This document shows, piece after piece, positions 8,719 through 15,841 of a stretch of 64,000 bases of DNA. The first letter of the stretch is position 1; the number at the start of each line of letters is the position of its first letter. The translations under genes and the position numbers were made by a program. Origin of the DNA: Cyanobium usitatum str. Tous (GTDB lineage: Bacteria; Cyanobacteriota; Cyanobacteriia; PCC-6307; Cyanobiaceae). The stretch spans positions 1,116,001 to 1,180,000 of the forward strand of contig NZ_OY986431.1 of assembly GCF_963920485.1 (NCBI RefSeq), written 5' to 3'. A model generated the notes under the pieces. The model was not told the DNA's origin. It did not search any database and saw only the letters and a program-made list of their open reading frames with translations.

Positions 8719-10202
8719 CGGTCCCTCCGCAGCAAATGGACGGCCTGCGAGGCCCTGGTGAGGGCCGTGTAGTGGAGGGCTACCGCCTCGCTGGTATTGA
8801 GCCAATCAAGACAGCTATTCGCCCAAAGGTGGCGGAAGGTTGATCCCTGTGATCGGTGCACACTGAGCACCGCCGCAGACCGGAGATCGCCTCCGTAGCT
8901 TCGGAGCGAATGCCAGGCCGCCCAGGCTTTTGTGCGGGCAGGGCCGGACTCGATCTTGGCGATCAGCTGCCGTAGCTCGGCAATGCGCTCCCCCCATGCC
9001 GGATCGCCGGGGATGGGTGCAAACACCGTGATTCGCTGCTGGCGGCCACCAGAAACCAGCGGGTCAAGCGTGAGTTTCTGCACATGAAGATCACAGCCGA
9101 TGTGAAAGGACCGGGGCTCCTTGCGCTTGGGTGTCTGCCACTTGGCCTCGCCCAGGTCGAGCTTGAGCCGATAGGGCTCAGCATCAACGATTCGCCACTC
9201 GCAGGTGCTGGGCGCCAGTGGGGCAGCCATGGACTTGCCCGGCTGCTGGATGGCGTCGCCGTTTTGGAGGATCTCGCCTGGCCTCCAGCCCTCAGCAGCC
9301 AGGGCCCCGAGCTTGGCGGTCCGCAGCTCCTGCGTCAGGCGAGCGCACTCACGGTTTGTCCAGCACACGATCCGGGCGCTGTTCGGTTCCGCCTCCCAGC
9401 GGGGATCCAGCAGCACCTGCTTGGCTGCATGGAACCAATGGTTTGGCCAGTCGTACACCAGCACCTTGCTGTCGGCATCACGCTTGTCCGCAGTCGGCCA
9501 AATGGCATCCACCTCGGCCTTGGTGGTGCATTGGCGGATGGCGGTCGCCAGCTCCAGCACAGGGCCCTGGTGACGCACTATGCGAGTGAGCCTGGCTATG
9601 CCGCCAGGCGGATTGAGAAAGCACTCGGCCATGGCGGGCACATAGCTCGACTCGTCTTCGCCGGGGCCAGGCGGAGGCGAGCAAGGGGCCAACTGGGCCT
9701 GGTCTCCAATCGCCACCACAACGGTGCCGGTGGTAGCTGCGAGCTTTACGAGGTCGGCCCCCATTTGGTCCGACGCCATGCTCATCTCATCCGCCAGCAA
9801 GACGTCATAACCCCGGAGCTGGCCCCGCTTTTCGGCCTGCCTGAAGTCGGGCTGAAAGTCGATCCAGCGCCCCCGCTGCACGGGCTTGAGACCCAGCAGC
9901 GAAGCCAGGGTTTTGCATTCAACCGAAACCGGCACCCGGGACCTGAGCACATCCAGCGCCTTGTGGGTGGGGGCCGCCACGATCAGGGTCTTGCCTTGCT
10001 CCAGCAGCCGTTGAATTAAAACCCCGGTGAGTGTGGTCTTGCCCGTGCCAGCCGGGCCATGGAGGGCAGTGTTCTCCCGCCGAGCCACCGCATTCAGCAG
10101 GTGATCGAGGGCTGCCGCCTGGTCCTCGGTGAGGGTGATGCTTACAGCTCCACCTCCCCTGCGACTTGATTGCCTGCCCACTGCAGTGGTGCTCTCAGCC
10201 AT
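8715..10202 (-). CDS. Superfamily 1B (Dda/RecD-like) DNA helicase
   Basis: With ATG 10202 the protein has 495 residues. Motifs run in SF1 order: Walker A GPAGTGKT at 49-56, Walker B LLADEMSM at 135-142, motif III GDQAQLAP at 166-173, an ARLTRIVRHQ segment as motif IV, SVHRSQGSTF at 447-456 and YTALTRA near 478-484. HRSQGST with TALTRA is typical of RecD and phage T4 Dda helicases, which unwind 5' to 3' using ATP. It lacks nuclease and RecD-subunit features, so a Dda-like replication or recombination helicase is the best reading. A longer frame to 10361 exists, but its first 53 codons lack the character of a domain. The start overlaps the upstream gene by about 60 bases. Confidence 0.85.
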   Translation of the reverse strand: MAESTTAVGRQSSRRGGGAVSITLTEDQAAALDHLLNAVARRENTALHGPAGTGKTTLTGVLIQRLLEQGKTLIVAAPTHKALDVLRSRVPVSVECKTLASLLGLKPVQRGRWIDFQPDFRQAEKRGQLRGYDVLLADEMSMASDQMGADLVKLAATTGTVVVAIGDQAQLAPCSPPPGPGEDESSYVPAMAECFLNPPGGIARLTRIVRHQGPVLELATAIRQCTTKAEVDAIWPTADKRDADSKVLVYDWPNHWFHAAKQVLLDPRWEAEPNSARIVCWTNRECARLTQELRTAKLGALAAEGWRPGEILQNGDAIQQPGKSMAAPLAPSTCEWRIVDAEPYRLKLDLGEAKWQTPKRKEPRSFHIGCDLHVQKLTLDPLVSGGRQQRITVFAPIPGDPAWGERIAELRQLIAKIESGPARTKAWAAWHSLRSYGGDLRSAAVLSVHRSQGSTFRHLWANSCLDWLNTSEAVALHYTALTRASQAVHLLRRDR

Positions 10203-10723
10203 CGCCCGATCAGTAGGCCCAGCCGTTCCGCTACAGCCCCCAGGTAGTCGCCAGCCACAAACAAAGCATTTCCAGTTGTGCATCGCACCTGTTGGGTACG
10301 AGTTGGCGGTGATGGTTGCGGCCGTGGGCTGAGCAATTCGCTGACGCGATGGTTCTCGCAAGCAGCAACAATTTGTGCCTGGCTAATTGCTGATCTGGCG
10401 GCGCGATCAAACGCCAGCCTGATTCCATTTTCGGCAGCGCAGAATGCTTCCGATATTGCTGTGAGGTTTACATCGTCCGAGCCGTCTGGATCGAGGTGCA
10501 AGATCTGCGACCGCAATTCGCCTAGCGTTTGCTGAGTCCTGGCGCGCCATTCATCTTCAACGCCATAAGCAAGGGCATCCTCGGTCGGACCATCTTCTAG
10601 CTCTTGTTGAAGTCGAAGGACGGCAGAGCCGAGAGCAGCTGATCCAACTAAGCGGGCGGCTTCATGAACCATTGCCTTGATGGTTGATGGGCTTGGTTGC
10701 ATCGACAGGGATTCGTCAGCCAT
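10142..10723 (-). CDS. Hypothetical protein upstream of the helicase, 193 residues
   Basis: ATG 10723 is preferred: it overlaps the upstream stop as ATGGCTGA, and the residues beyond it in the longer frame are a low-quality antisense-like stretch. The protein is helical and acidic in its first half (RLQQELEDGP), with ISQAQIVAAC and a Pro/Arg-rich linker later, then a C-terminal GLLIGRWLRA segment. I see no known motif. The 3' end overlaps the helicase start. Confidence 0.6.
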   Translation of the reverse strand: MADESLSMQPSPSTIKAMVHEAARLVGSAALGSAVLRLQQELEDGPTEDALAYGVEDEWRARTQQTLGELRSQILHLDPDGSDDVNLTAISEAFCAAENGIRLAFDRAARSAISQAQIVAACENHRVSELLSPRPQPSPPTRTQQVRCTTGNALFVAGDYLGAVAERLGLLIGRWLRAPLQWAGNQVAGEVEL

Positions 10724-11159
10724 CGTTGCCCCCGAGCACTGAAGGAGGCCACTGCCTGTTGTGGGCATCGAAATACCGCTTGGTTTCGTTGGCGCCCTTG
10801 CACTCATCGGCGTAGGCCGGGTCGTACTTGCGGCGCGATTGCTCCAGCTCCAGGAAGTCCTGAAGCAGGTAAAGGGCTCGTTCAAGGACCGCAAGCTCAA
10901 GCGGATGGGGCCCCTTGCCGTCGTATTCGTCGGGCAGCGCACAACCCGCCTTCCTGAAGCGTTCAATAAGTACGGCCAGCGCCTGGTCGTCGATACACGC
11001 TGGGACGAAGTCACTCAGGTCCGCTGCCATCTGGAGTTCGCCAATCAGAACGAGGGCGTCGTCGAAGTAACGGGCCAGCCAGGGGCTTGATGCTGGGAGG
11101 AAGCGTTCGTCGCCTTCAGGGCTGCCCCGCTCAATGATGCTCTGCTGTTCACTCGTCAT
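10716..11159 (-). CDS. Hypothetical protein, 147 residues
   Basis: It starts MTSEQQSIIE at ATG 11159, inside the preceding stop (ATGA). The body is helical and acidic (ARYFDDALVL, LERALYLLQD, FLELEQSRRK). A tail reading YFDAHNRQWP may be an interaction peptide. No membrane segment or catalytic motif is visible. Unknown function; soluble protein of the coupled operon. Confidence 0.65.
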   Translation of the reverse strand: MTSEQQSIIERGSPEGDERFLPASSPWLARYFDDALVLIGELQMAADLSDFVPACIDDQALAVLIERFRKAGCALPDEYDGKGPHPLELAVLERALYLLQDFLELEQSRRKYDPAYADECKGANETKRYFDAHNRQWPPSVLGGNDG

Positions 11160-11470
11160 CGCTTCAGCCCCTCCCGCCCGGTGTCTGTGCACTCAAAAAC
11201 AAACTCGCCATCGCGGATGCCAACGACATCCAGGCGGCCCGTAATGAAGGTCCTGAAGACGGCCCGGGCAACACGCTCCCCGGAGTCAAACTTCCCGACC
11301 AGGTGATTAAGCGCGGACTGTCCAAGCTCGGCATCACCGCCAGCCAGCTCGGTGGTTACAGCCACCAGCCCAGTGTCCTGAAAGTTCTTGGCAGCCAAGG
11401 CCCGCTTGAAGGCAATGCGAAAGCGGGCGCTGAGTAGCTCCGCTTGAAGGGTGGTGGAGGATTCAGTCAT
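11156..11470 (-). CDS. Hypothetical protein, 104 residues
   Basis: ATG 11470 lies in the shared junction CAATGACTGA that also ends the upstream gene. The sequence has a helical N-terminal half (AELLSARFRI, FKRALAAKNF) and ends with beta-like DVVGIRDGEF and VFECTDTGRE. No known family is recognised. The frame extends upstream to 11653, but that portion is antisense-like and was rejected. Confidence 0.6.
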   Translation of the reverse strand: MTESSTTLQAELLSARFRIAFKRALAAKNFQDTGLVAVTTELAGGDAELGQSALNHLVGKFDSGERVARAVFRTFITGRLDVVGIRDGEFVFECTDTGREGLKR

Positions 11471-12071
11471 TGCTTGATGCCTCCCCTTCCTCGTCACGCA
11501 GGGCAGCAACTCTCTCCTCAACCAGCTCAAGCAATTCCTCCAGTGATTCGTCGCCATTGAGGTATCGCTGCAGCCTGCCTTCGGCATCAGATACGGAAAG
11601 CCCAATGGACTCCAGCAGATCAAGACAGGCGCGCTGACCTTTCTTGCAATCAACGCCGGACTTCTCGGGATGATCCTTGGCGTTCAGTAGAACCAGCTTT
11701 GCAAAGCCCATTGGAGTGAGCGCCACCTCTGGCTCAGGATTTGACTGAACCTTGGTGATGAAGCCCTCCATCTCCATGTGATTCCAGTGCTGCTCTCCCG
11801 TGAAGTCCTTCATCCACTCAGTCATCCGTGGCGACAAGGTGGTTTCACCGTCCGTCCAGGTGTAATCAACACCTTCAACCATTCCGGCCTCCCGTGCGGC
11901 CTGGAACATGACAGAAGCGGCGACACAATGCAGGGCTCGCTGCTGGCTTAGGCCCTGGCGGAGATAGCCGTGCATTGCCCGGTCCATCTCCTCCCTGGTG
12001 CCATCCTCAATGGTGATGAGGGTTGCTATTGGTTCTGCCGGGGGTGCGCCGAATCCTTTGAAGTCAGCCAT
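11463..12071 (-). CDS. Hypothetical protein, 202 residues
   Basis: It begins MADFKGFGAP with a TLITIEDGTR segment, then helical stretches (MDRAMHGYLR, HCVAASVMFQ). A region of WTDGETTLSP and GEQHWNHMEM follows. The C-terminal third is acidic and Leu-rich (LEELLELVEE). Cys158 and Cys165 are spaced by KKGQRA but no clear zinc site is formed. The start sits in CAATGGCTGA, overlapping the 47-residue gene upstream by 8 bases. I do not recognise the family. Confidence 0.65.
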   Translation of the reverse strand: MADFKGFGAPPAEPIATLITIEDGTREEMDRAMHGYLRQGLSQQRALHCVAASVMFQAAREAGMVEGVDYTWTDGETTLSPRMTEWMKDFTGEQHWNHMEMEGFITKVQSNPEPEVALTPMGFAKLVLLNAKDHPEKSGVDCKKGQRACLDLLESIGLSVSDAEGRLQRYLNGDESLEELLELVEERVAALRDEEGEASSND

Positions 12072-12207
12072 TGCTTGATACCTCCTTACGGAAAATCTTG
12101 TTGAGTTGTTTAATCCTGTCGCCGCGATCTTTGATGCGCTTGATGTTTTCCTGCTCAGAGGTCATCAGCCCTTCGACTAAGTGATCGGGGAAGCGTTGAT
12201 CAGTCAT
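12064..12207 (-). CDS. Very small basic protein, 47 residues
   Basis: ATG 12207 gives a 47-residue product starting MTDQRFPDHL, with a strongly basic helical middle (IKRIKDRGDR then IKQLNKIFRK). Such a basic helix could bind nucleic acid or a partner protein; this is inference. Both ends overlap neighbours through the CAATGRYTGA junction, the main argument that so short a frame is real. Without a homology search it remains tentative. Confidence 0.5.
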   Translation of the reverse strand: MTDQRFPDHLVEGLMTSEQENIKRIKDRGDRIKQLNKIFRKEVSSNG

Positions 12208-12491
12208 TGGCCTGCCCCCAGCCGTGCCATCTCGTCTGCGATCTGGGTCAGCCAGTCGCGAAGGCAATCGATGTCGTCGTTCCGCCTGAGCAGGCCGCGT
12301 TCGCTCAGGTGGCCGATGATGCCCTGTAAATCCCAGAGGAGGTTGGGCACCACCAACGCATCAGGGGTGGTGGCAATGGTCAGGCGCCCGCGTGTGTGGA
12401 TGGCGTTGAGGGCTTCAATGATTTCCGCATCCCGCTCCTGCCGCTCTGCCTGAAGACGAAGCGCCGAGGGGGTGAGGGTGGCATCAACCAT
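12204..12491 (-). CDS. Hypothetical helical protein, 95 residues
   Basis: It starts MVDATLTPSA and is charged and helical (LQAERQERDA then EIIEALNAIH). A hydrophobic centre (ALVVPNLLWD) and a second helix (CLRDWLTQIA) follow. There is no transmembrane span. The start lies in CAATGGTTGA and the stop in CAATGACTGA. The family is unknown. Confidence 0.6.
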   Translation of the reverse strand: MVDATLTPSALRLQAERQERDAEIIEALNAIHTRGRLTIATTPDALVVPNLLWDLQGIIGHLSERGLLRRNDDIDCLRDWLTQIADEMARLGAGQ

Positions 12492-12972
12492 TGCTCCGCC
12501 CTCCAGCCAGCGGCTCAATGTCAGCCCATTCGGCTAACTGGTCCTCAAAGCCGTCAAGCGACTCCAGGCAGTGCCGACGCATGAAAGCCAGGTATCTGCT
12601 GGCGCCCTTGTCGAAGACCGCCAGGCAGTCCTCAAGGGTCTCCACCATTGGGTACAACTCACTCCCAAATTCGGGCTCTTGGGGTCCGTCCTCGACCCAG
12701 GGGACAATCAAGTTGCCACCCAGGCCCTCCCAGACCCAGCACTCCAGGGATCCGCCAATGCGGACACCAACGCCAAGGCTGAAGTATTGCTCTGGGTCGC
12801 TAGTGGTCGGGAGGACAAGTAGCTGAATTCCATGGTGGGTGTCATCCCAGCTCACATGCCAACGGCGTTCTCGGGCTTCAGCTGCAATGGCCTTGATCCG
12901 GGAGTCGGCCTGTTGCTCTAGCTCGATCTGTTCGATCCGCTCTTCTTCTGAATAGAACTCCTGATCAGCCAT
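12484..12972 (-). CDS. Hypothetical acidic protein, 162 residues
   Basis: The protein begins with an acidic, Glu-rich helix (EFYSEEERIE), then RERRWHVSWD and a beta-like GIQLLVLPTT region with SLGVGVRIGG. A helical, Asp/Glu-rich C-terminus follows (LEDCLAVFDK, EDQLAEWADI). It starts at CAATGGCTGA, which ends the upstream gene. The mixed alpha-beta look suggests a folded domain but I cannot name it. Its acidity would fit a DNA-mimic or partner-binding role, which is speculation. Confidence 0.6.
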   Translation of the reverse strand: MADQEFYSEEERIEQIELEQQADSRIKAIAAEARERRWHVSWDDTHHGIQLLVLPTTSDPEQYFSLGVGVRIGGSLECWVWEGLGGNLIVPWVEDGPQEPEFGSELYPMVETLEDCLAVFDKGASRYLAFMRRHCLESLDGFEDQLAEWADIEPLAGGRSNG

Positions 12973-13288
12973 TGGCCTGGCCCTCCTCGTCCTCGCCGTA
13001 GATCAACTGCGCCAGACAGCTGGAGCAGACCATCGCTGCATTGGCTGACTCCTCGATTAGCAGCTCTGCGATGTCATCGCTCAAGGTGAAGAAGGCATCG
13101 CTGCCCAGGTCGGCAAGGTCTTCGGCCAGCAGGCTGATTTGCCACAACTGCTCGGGCAGGTTGTCCTTGGGTTGGGAGGACAGGCTGTAGTCACACGCCA
13201 AGGCGAGAACCCAGCTGCGGGCCAGGCCAGCGCGGACTGACAGGGGCAGCGCCTCTGTGATGCTCTTGGTTGAGGTGGCATCAGTCAT
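12965..13288 (-). CDS. Hypothetical protein, 107 residues
   Basis: It starts MTDATSTKSI and has hydrophobic helical stretches (GLARSWVLAL, LWQISLLAED). Its acidic end includes CSSCLAQLIY, where Cys-Ser-Ser-Cys could be a metal or redox pair. There is no recognised family. The start in CAATGACTGA overlaps the upstream stop by 4 bases, and its own stop overlaps the next start by 8. Confidence 0.6.
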   Translation of the reverse strand: MTDATSTKSITEALPLSVRAGLARSWVLALACDYSLSSQPKDNLPEQLWQISLLAEDLADLGSDAFFTLSDDIAELLIEESANAAMVCSSCLAQLIYGEDEEGQANG

Positions 13289-13548
13289 TGCCCTGCCTCC
13301 TGCTGTGCCTGAGCCATTGCGAGCGTTCCTGCGGCAGCCAGGTGATTCAGCGTCGCCTTCAGGTTTCGGTGTGCCGTGGTGAGGCTGGGCTGAATTGAGA
13401 TTTGCAGCTCGGTCGAGGCCAGGAAATTGCCAAGCGCCTGCTCCAGTGCTGCGGCCTGCTGGTGGAGAGCAGCAATCCGAGCCGACAGCGCGGCAGGGGT
13501 GATGCGTTGTCGCTTGGCGCCGGGGATGGTGCGCGGTGGTGATGTCAT
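13285..13548 (-). CDS. Hypothetical helical protein, 87 residues; first gene of the tightly coupled chain
   Basis: The protein has a basic N-terminus (PGAKRQRITP) followed by Ala/Leu/Gln-rich helices with coiled-coil character (ARIAALHQQA then AALEQALGNF). It begins about 20 bases downstream of the strong inverted repeat at 13569-13598, so this is where a separate message or a regulated read-through segment could start. The start context is again CAATGAC. Function unknown. Confidence 0.6.
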   Translation of the reverse strand: MTSPPRTIPGAKRQRITPAALSARIAALHQQAAALEQALGNFLASTELQISIQPSLTTAHRNLKATLNHLAAAGTLAMAQAQQEAGQ

Positions 13549-13568
13549 TGCTCTGGTGTTTGGTGTAT

Positions 13569-13598
13569 CCCAGCCCCGGTAGTTGCAGGGGGGCTGGG
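13569..13598 (-). terminator. Strong 9-bp hairpin between small genes
   Basis: CCCAGCCCC (13569-13577) and GGGGCTGGG (13590-13598) are perfect inverted repeats around a 12-base loop. It lies between the stop at 13626 and the start at 13548, in minus-strand transcription. There is no T run after it in that direction, so it may be a Rho-type or attenuating structure, an RNA-protection element or a protein site. Confidence 0.4.
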
Positions 13599-13625
13599 GA
13601 TTAGTGAAGGGCGAGAATTAACCTT

Positions 13626-14033
13626 TCACTCCTCGAAGGAATGACTGGTAGGAAAATCACCCGAATTGGACAACAGCTTAAGTGCCTCGTATAGATCGTG
13701 CTCTTTTGGATCGGCTAAGTATTTGGCGGCAGAATTGATGCGATCTATCGCAGACTCGTCATCGGCGTAGTCGATCTCTCGCAGTCGCGCTGCTTCAACT
13801 TCATCAGCAGTTGGCCTGTCGCGATGAAGGGTGTCGTAACCAGTAAGCCGCAGAGTCCTCAGCTGCGCGGAGTATTCGCTGCACACTTCACGGCAGATAA
13901 GGTCATTGATTTCAAGCCGGAATGCGGGCCTTTCGTACAGGAGTGGTCCGATTATGTCCGCAGCTTCATCGAGAACCCGGAAGACTCTAAGGACTTGGGC
14001 TTGCTCTTCTTCAGTCAGTTTGTAACTAGTCAT
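13626..14033 (-). CDS. Hypothetical protein, 135 residues
   Basis: ATG 14033 lies in a CAATGAC context. The sequence is soluble and helical (LTEEEQAQVL, VFRVLDEAAD), with a middle RLEINDLICR and an acidic tail. TADEVEAARL near residue 75 is helical. No family is recognised. The gene is separated from its neighbours by 77 and 93 bases, unlike the overlapped genes that follow, so it may be its own transcription unit. Confidence 0.6.
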   Translation of the reverse strand: MTSYKLTEEEQAQVLRVFRVLDEAADIIGPLLYERPAFRLEINDLICREVCSEYSAQLRTLRLTGYDTLHRDRPTADEVEAARLREIDYADDESAIDRINSAAKYLADPKEHDLYEALKLLSNSGDFPTSHSFEE

Positions 14034-14126
14034 TGTTCGGGATAAGTGTTTGTGGAATCCACCTCAAGGGTGGGGTGAATAAATGCCTGGGCTTACACAG
14101 CGCCGACTGATGCCAGGCAGCTGCAA

Positions 14127-14867
14127 TCAGGCGGGAGACGGCCTTGTGCTCCAGTAGCTGAACGTCTTCCGATTCAGGTACTCAGTTAGCGACCAGCCGT
14201 TATTGCCAGCGAATTGGTCGCCAACCCGTTCGCGCACTCGGTCTGCGTATTCAGCCTCTGCTTGGCGGAAAGCGGATTCACAGATGACGCTGATCAGCGC
14301 ATCTCTGGTTCTCTGAATATCTCGGGCCTGAAGACCATCGGCAATTTGCAGCTCCCTGAGCTGATGCCGAATCTTGGTCAGCTCTGCAATGCGGTAGCCG
14401 TTTCTGGGGGGTGGGGTATCAAGCCACTTAGAGGTGTTGCGTGACTTTCCGCAGGTGTAGGGAGCGGGGCGCTGAGCGTTAAGGACTGGGCACAGCAGCT
14501 GGATGTGGTGCCGTTCGCGGTCCTTAAGCTCCTCGGCCTTTGGGCTGCAGGTCTCCAGCCAAACGGGGAAGTAGTGGCGCCGGTCGCGGACTGTTGAGAC
14601 ATCGGCTCCGCGCCTATCAAGTTCTTGCTTCAGCCGTATTGACCAAATTGGGCTATAGGCGCCCTGGAAGTGAGCGTTAAGCCGATGCTTTACGCACTGG
14701 CTGGCGCCTATGTACTGCAGCCCGGTGGGAATATGAACGATGGTGTAGATGCCTGGATGCCGCCAATCGCCCAATGCCATGGCGGCGGACCAGAGGTCGT
14801 GTTGTTCGGTGGCAATCATTTGAGTTGATCTGGTGCGATAGCCCCAAAGGGCGGTGGGTGCCAGCAA
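14127..14867 (-). CDS. GIY-YIG domain protein
   Basis: The core GIYTIVHIPT (residues 39-48) followed by LQYIGASQCV and KHRLNAHF is a textbook GIY-YIG nuclease signature, with the arginine of KHRL as probable catalytic residue. A Glu in LKDRERHHI is less certain as metal ligand. The C-terminal half is helical and charged with no recognised domain. Length is 246 residues from 14867, or 230 if the ATG at 14819 is used, which leaves the domain intact. It sits near the right edge of the element. Roles could include element-encoded endonuclease, homing or defence; none is demonstrated. Confidence 0.7.
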   Translation of the reverse strand: MLAPTALWGYRTRSTQMIATEQHDLWSAAMALGDWRHPGIYTIVHIPTGLQYIGASQCVKHRLNAHFQGAYSPIWSIRLKQELDRRGADVSTVRDRRHYFPVWLETCSPKAEELKDRERHHIQLLCPVLNAQRPAPYTCGKSRNTSKWLDTPPPRNGYRIAELTKIRHQLRELQIADGLQARDIQRTRDALISVICESAFRQAEAEYADRVRERVGDQFAGNNGWSLTEYLNRKTFSYWSTRPSPA

Positions 14868-14884
14868 TCAGCTGGCGGGGTTGA

Positions 14885-15055
14885 TCAGCCGTTGCGGCTG
14901 CTGAGCCATTGCCGGATCACATGCCGCACCTGGCCGGGCATGGTGCGCTCGTTGGCTTCGGCTTCCTCGGCCAGCGGCGCCGCCAACTCGGCGGGAAGGT
15001 CAAGCCGGTAGATCACCGTCTTGTCGTCTGCGTCTGTCGTTGCGCCTGCAGCCAT
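14885..15055 (-). CDS. Ribbon-helix-helix (CopG/Arc-like) DNA-binding protein, 56 residues
   Basis: After a short polar lead (MAAGATTDAD), the sequence TVIYRLDLPAEL gives a beta-strand and first helix. A second helix follows in QVRHVIRQWL. This is the ribbon-helix-helix layout in which paired strands enter the DNA major groove. Such small proteins repress promoters of mobile elements or toxin-antitoxin pairs. It is the first gene of the minus-strand block, 18 bases before the GIY-YIG frame and about 40 bases from the thiD junction. I infer that it regulates the element or assists recombination at its end. No toxin partner is recognised beside it. Confidence 0.65.
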   Translation of the reverse strand: MAAGATTDADDKTVIYRLDLPAELAAPLAEEAEANERTMPGQVRHVIRQWLSSRNG

Positions 15056-15098
15056 GAGTCCTGATGCGGGGTGGCTCAGCAGGGTGCGCCGTGTTTAG

Positions 15099-15815
15099 GG
15101 CATCACCTGCGTCACCGCCCAAAACACCACAGGTGTCAGCCGCGTGGACGCTCTGCCGCCAGAGGCCCTGAGCGCCCAGATCACCGCGGTGCTCACGGAC
15201 CTGCCGGTAGCCGCCCTGAAAACCGGCATGTTGCTCAACGCCAGCCTGATCGAGGCCACTGCTGCCGCCCTAGCTCCGCTGGCGATCCCGATGTTGATCG
15301 ATCCGGTGATGGTGTCGCGGGCAGGGTCAGTGCTGCTGGAGCCCAGCGCCATCGCTGCCTACCGACTGCTGCTGCCCTTGGCCGAGCTGCTCACCCCCAA
15401 CCTGCACGAAGCCCAGCTACTAAGCGGCGTGACGATCGAGGCGGCTAGCGATCTGGAGCTTGCGGTTGAGCAAGCGGCGCAGAGGCTGCTGGAGCTGGGG
15501 TCAGCAGCGGTGCTGGTAAAAGGCGGCGGCCGGCCGGAGCTGCGCGGCCTCGACTACTTCCTAGAGCGGCATGCGCCAGGGCAGTGGCTCAGCCACACGC
15601 CGATTAGCACCATCCACACCCACGGCAGTGGCTGCACCCTGGGGGCAGCGATCACTGCCCAGCGAGCCCTGGGACGATCGCTCCAGGAGGCCGTGAACGA
15701 GGCCAAGCGCTACGTGGAAGGCGGCTTGCGCTCCGCCCTAGCCATTGGCGCTGGTCAAGGCCCGCTCTGCCACTGGCATACCTATGGATCGGTCGAGCAG
15801 CGGCGCGATCCATAG
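15099..15815 (+). pseudogene. thiD: thiD remnant lacking its 5' end (hydroxymethylpyrimidine/phosphomethylpyrimidine kinase)
   Basis: ThiD phosphorylates hydroxymethylpyrimidine twice for thiamine synthesis. The open frame from 15099 encodes ITCVTAQNTT, then KTGMLLNASL, IDPVMVSRAG, LTPNLHEAQL, VLVKGGGRPE and the anion-hole [10 protein letters not shown], all typical of ThiD. About 37 N-terminal residues are absent, including the substrate-binding AGSDSGGGAG-type segment. In-frame TAG at 15096-15098 closes the frame upstream. A GTG at 15144 could start a shorter protein, but it would lack essential parts. The rest is undamaged, implying recent disruption. A functional copy could exist only if an element end outside the window restores the gene. 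Confidence 0.8.
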
Positions 15816-15841
15816 GATCGGCCCACTGCCTTCAGAGCTTC

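Larger units (their letters stand above)
1..15098. mobile_element. Putative integrated element, right end inside thiD
   Basis: The DNA left of position 15099 contains only restriction-modification genes, a helicase, a ribbon-helix-helix protein, GIY-YIG proteins and short unknown genes. From 15099 onward it is core metabolism, beginning abruptly in the middle of the thiD reading frame. In thiD's frame a TAG at 15096-15098 directly precedes the first recognisable ThiD residues, so homology stops at about 15099. I infer insertion of an element of at least 15 kb into thiD. The left end, the integrase and the missing thiD 5' part would lie outside the window. It is also possible that the hsd operon and the small-gene operon are separate acquisitions. 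Confidence 0.6.

Noticed and set aside
9084-10019. 311-codon open frame on the plus strand opposite the helicase
   Set aside because: It is antisense to a protein with a full helicase motif set, has no motif of its own, and long shadow frames are expected in GC-rich coding DNA.
10203-10361. N-terminal extension of the helicase frame to 10361
   Set aside because: The extra residues are Pro/Thr/Cys-rich without fold character and overlap the upstream gene; ATG 10202 retains the complete helicase.
14885-15055. Antitoxin of a toxin-antitoxin pair
   Set aside because: The fold fits, but no adjacent RelE, MazF, PIN or HipA-like toxin is recognised; the neighbour is a GIY-YIG protein, so the pair is not supported.
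15096-15098. TAG before thiD seen as a simple nonsense mutation
   Set aside because: The codons before the stop do not continue ThiD, so sequence is absent and not just interrupted.
1-15098. Prophage identity for the accessory region
   Set aside because: No capsid, portal, tail, terminase, lysis gene or integrase is seen; a helicase and small genes alone do not support it.
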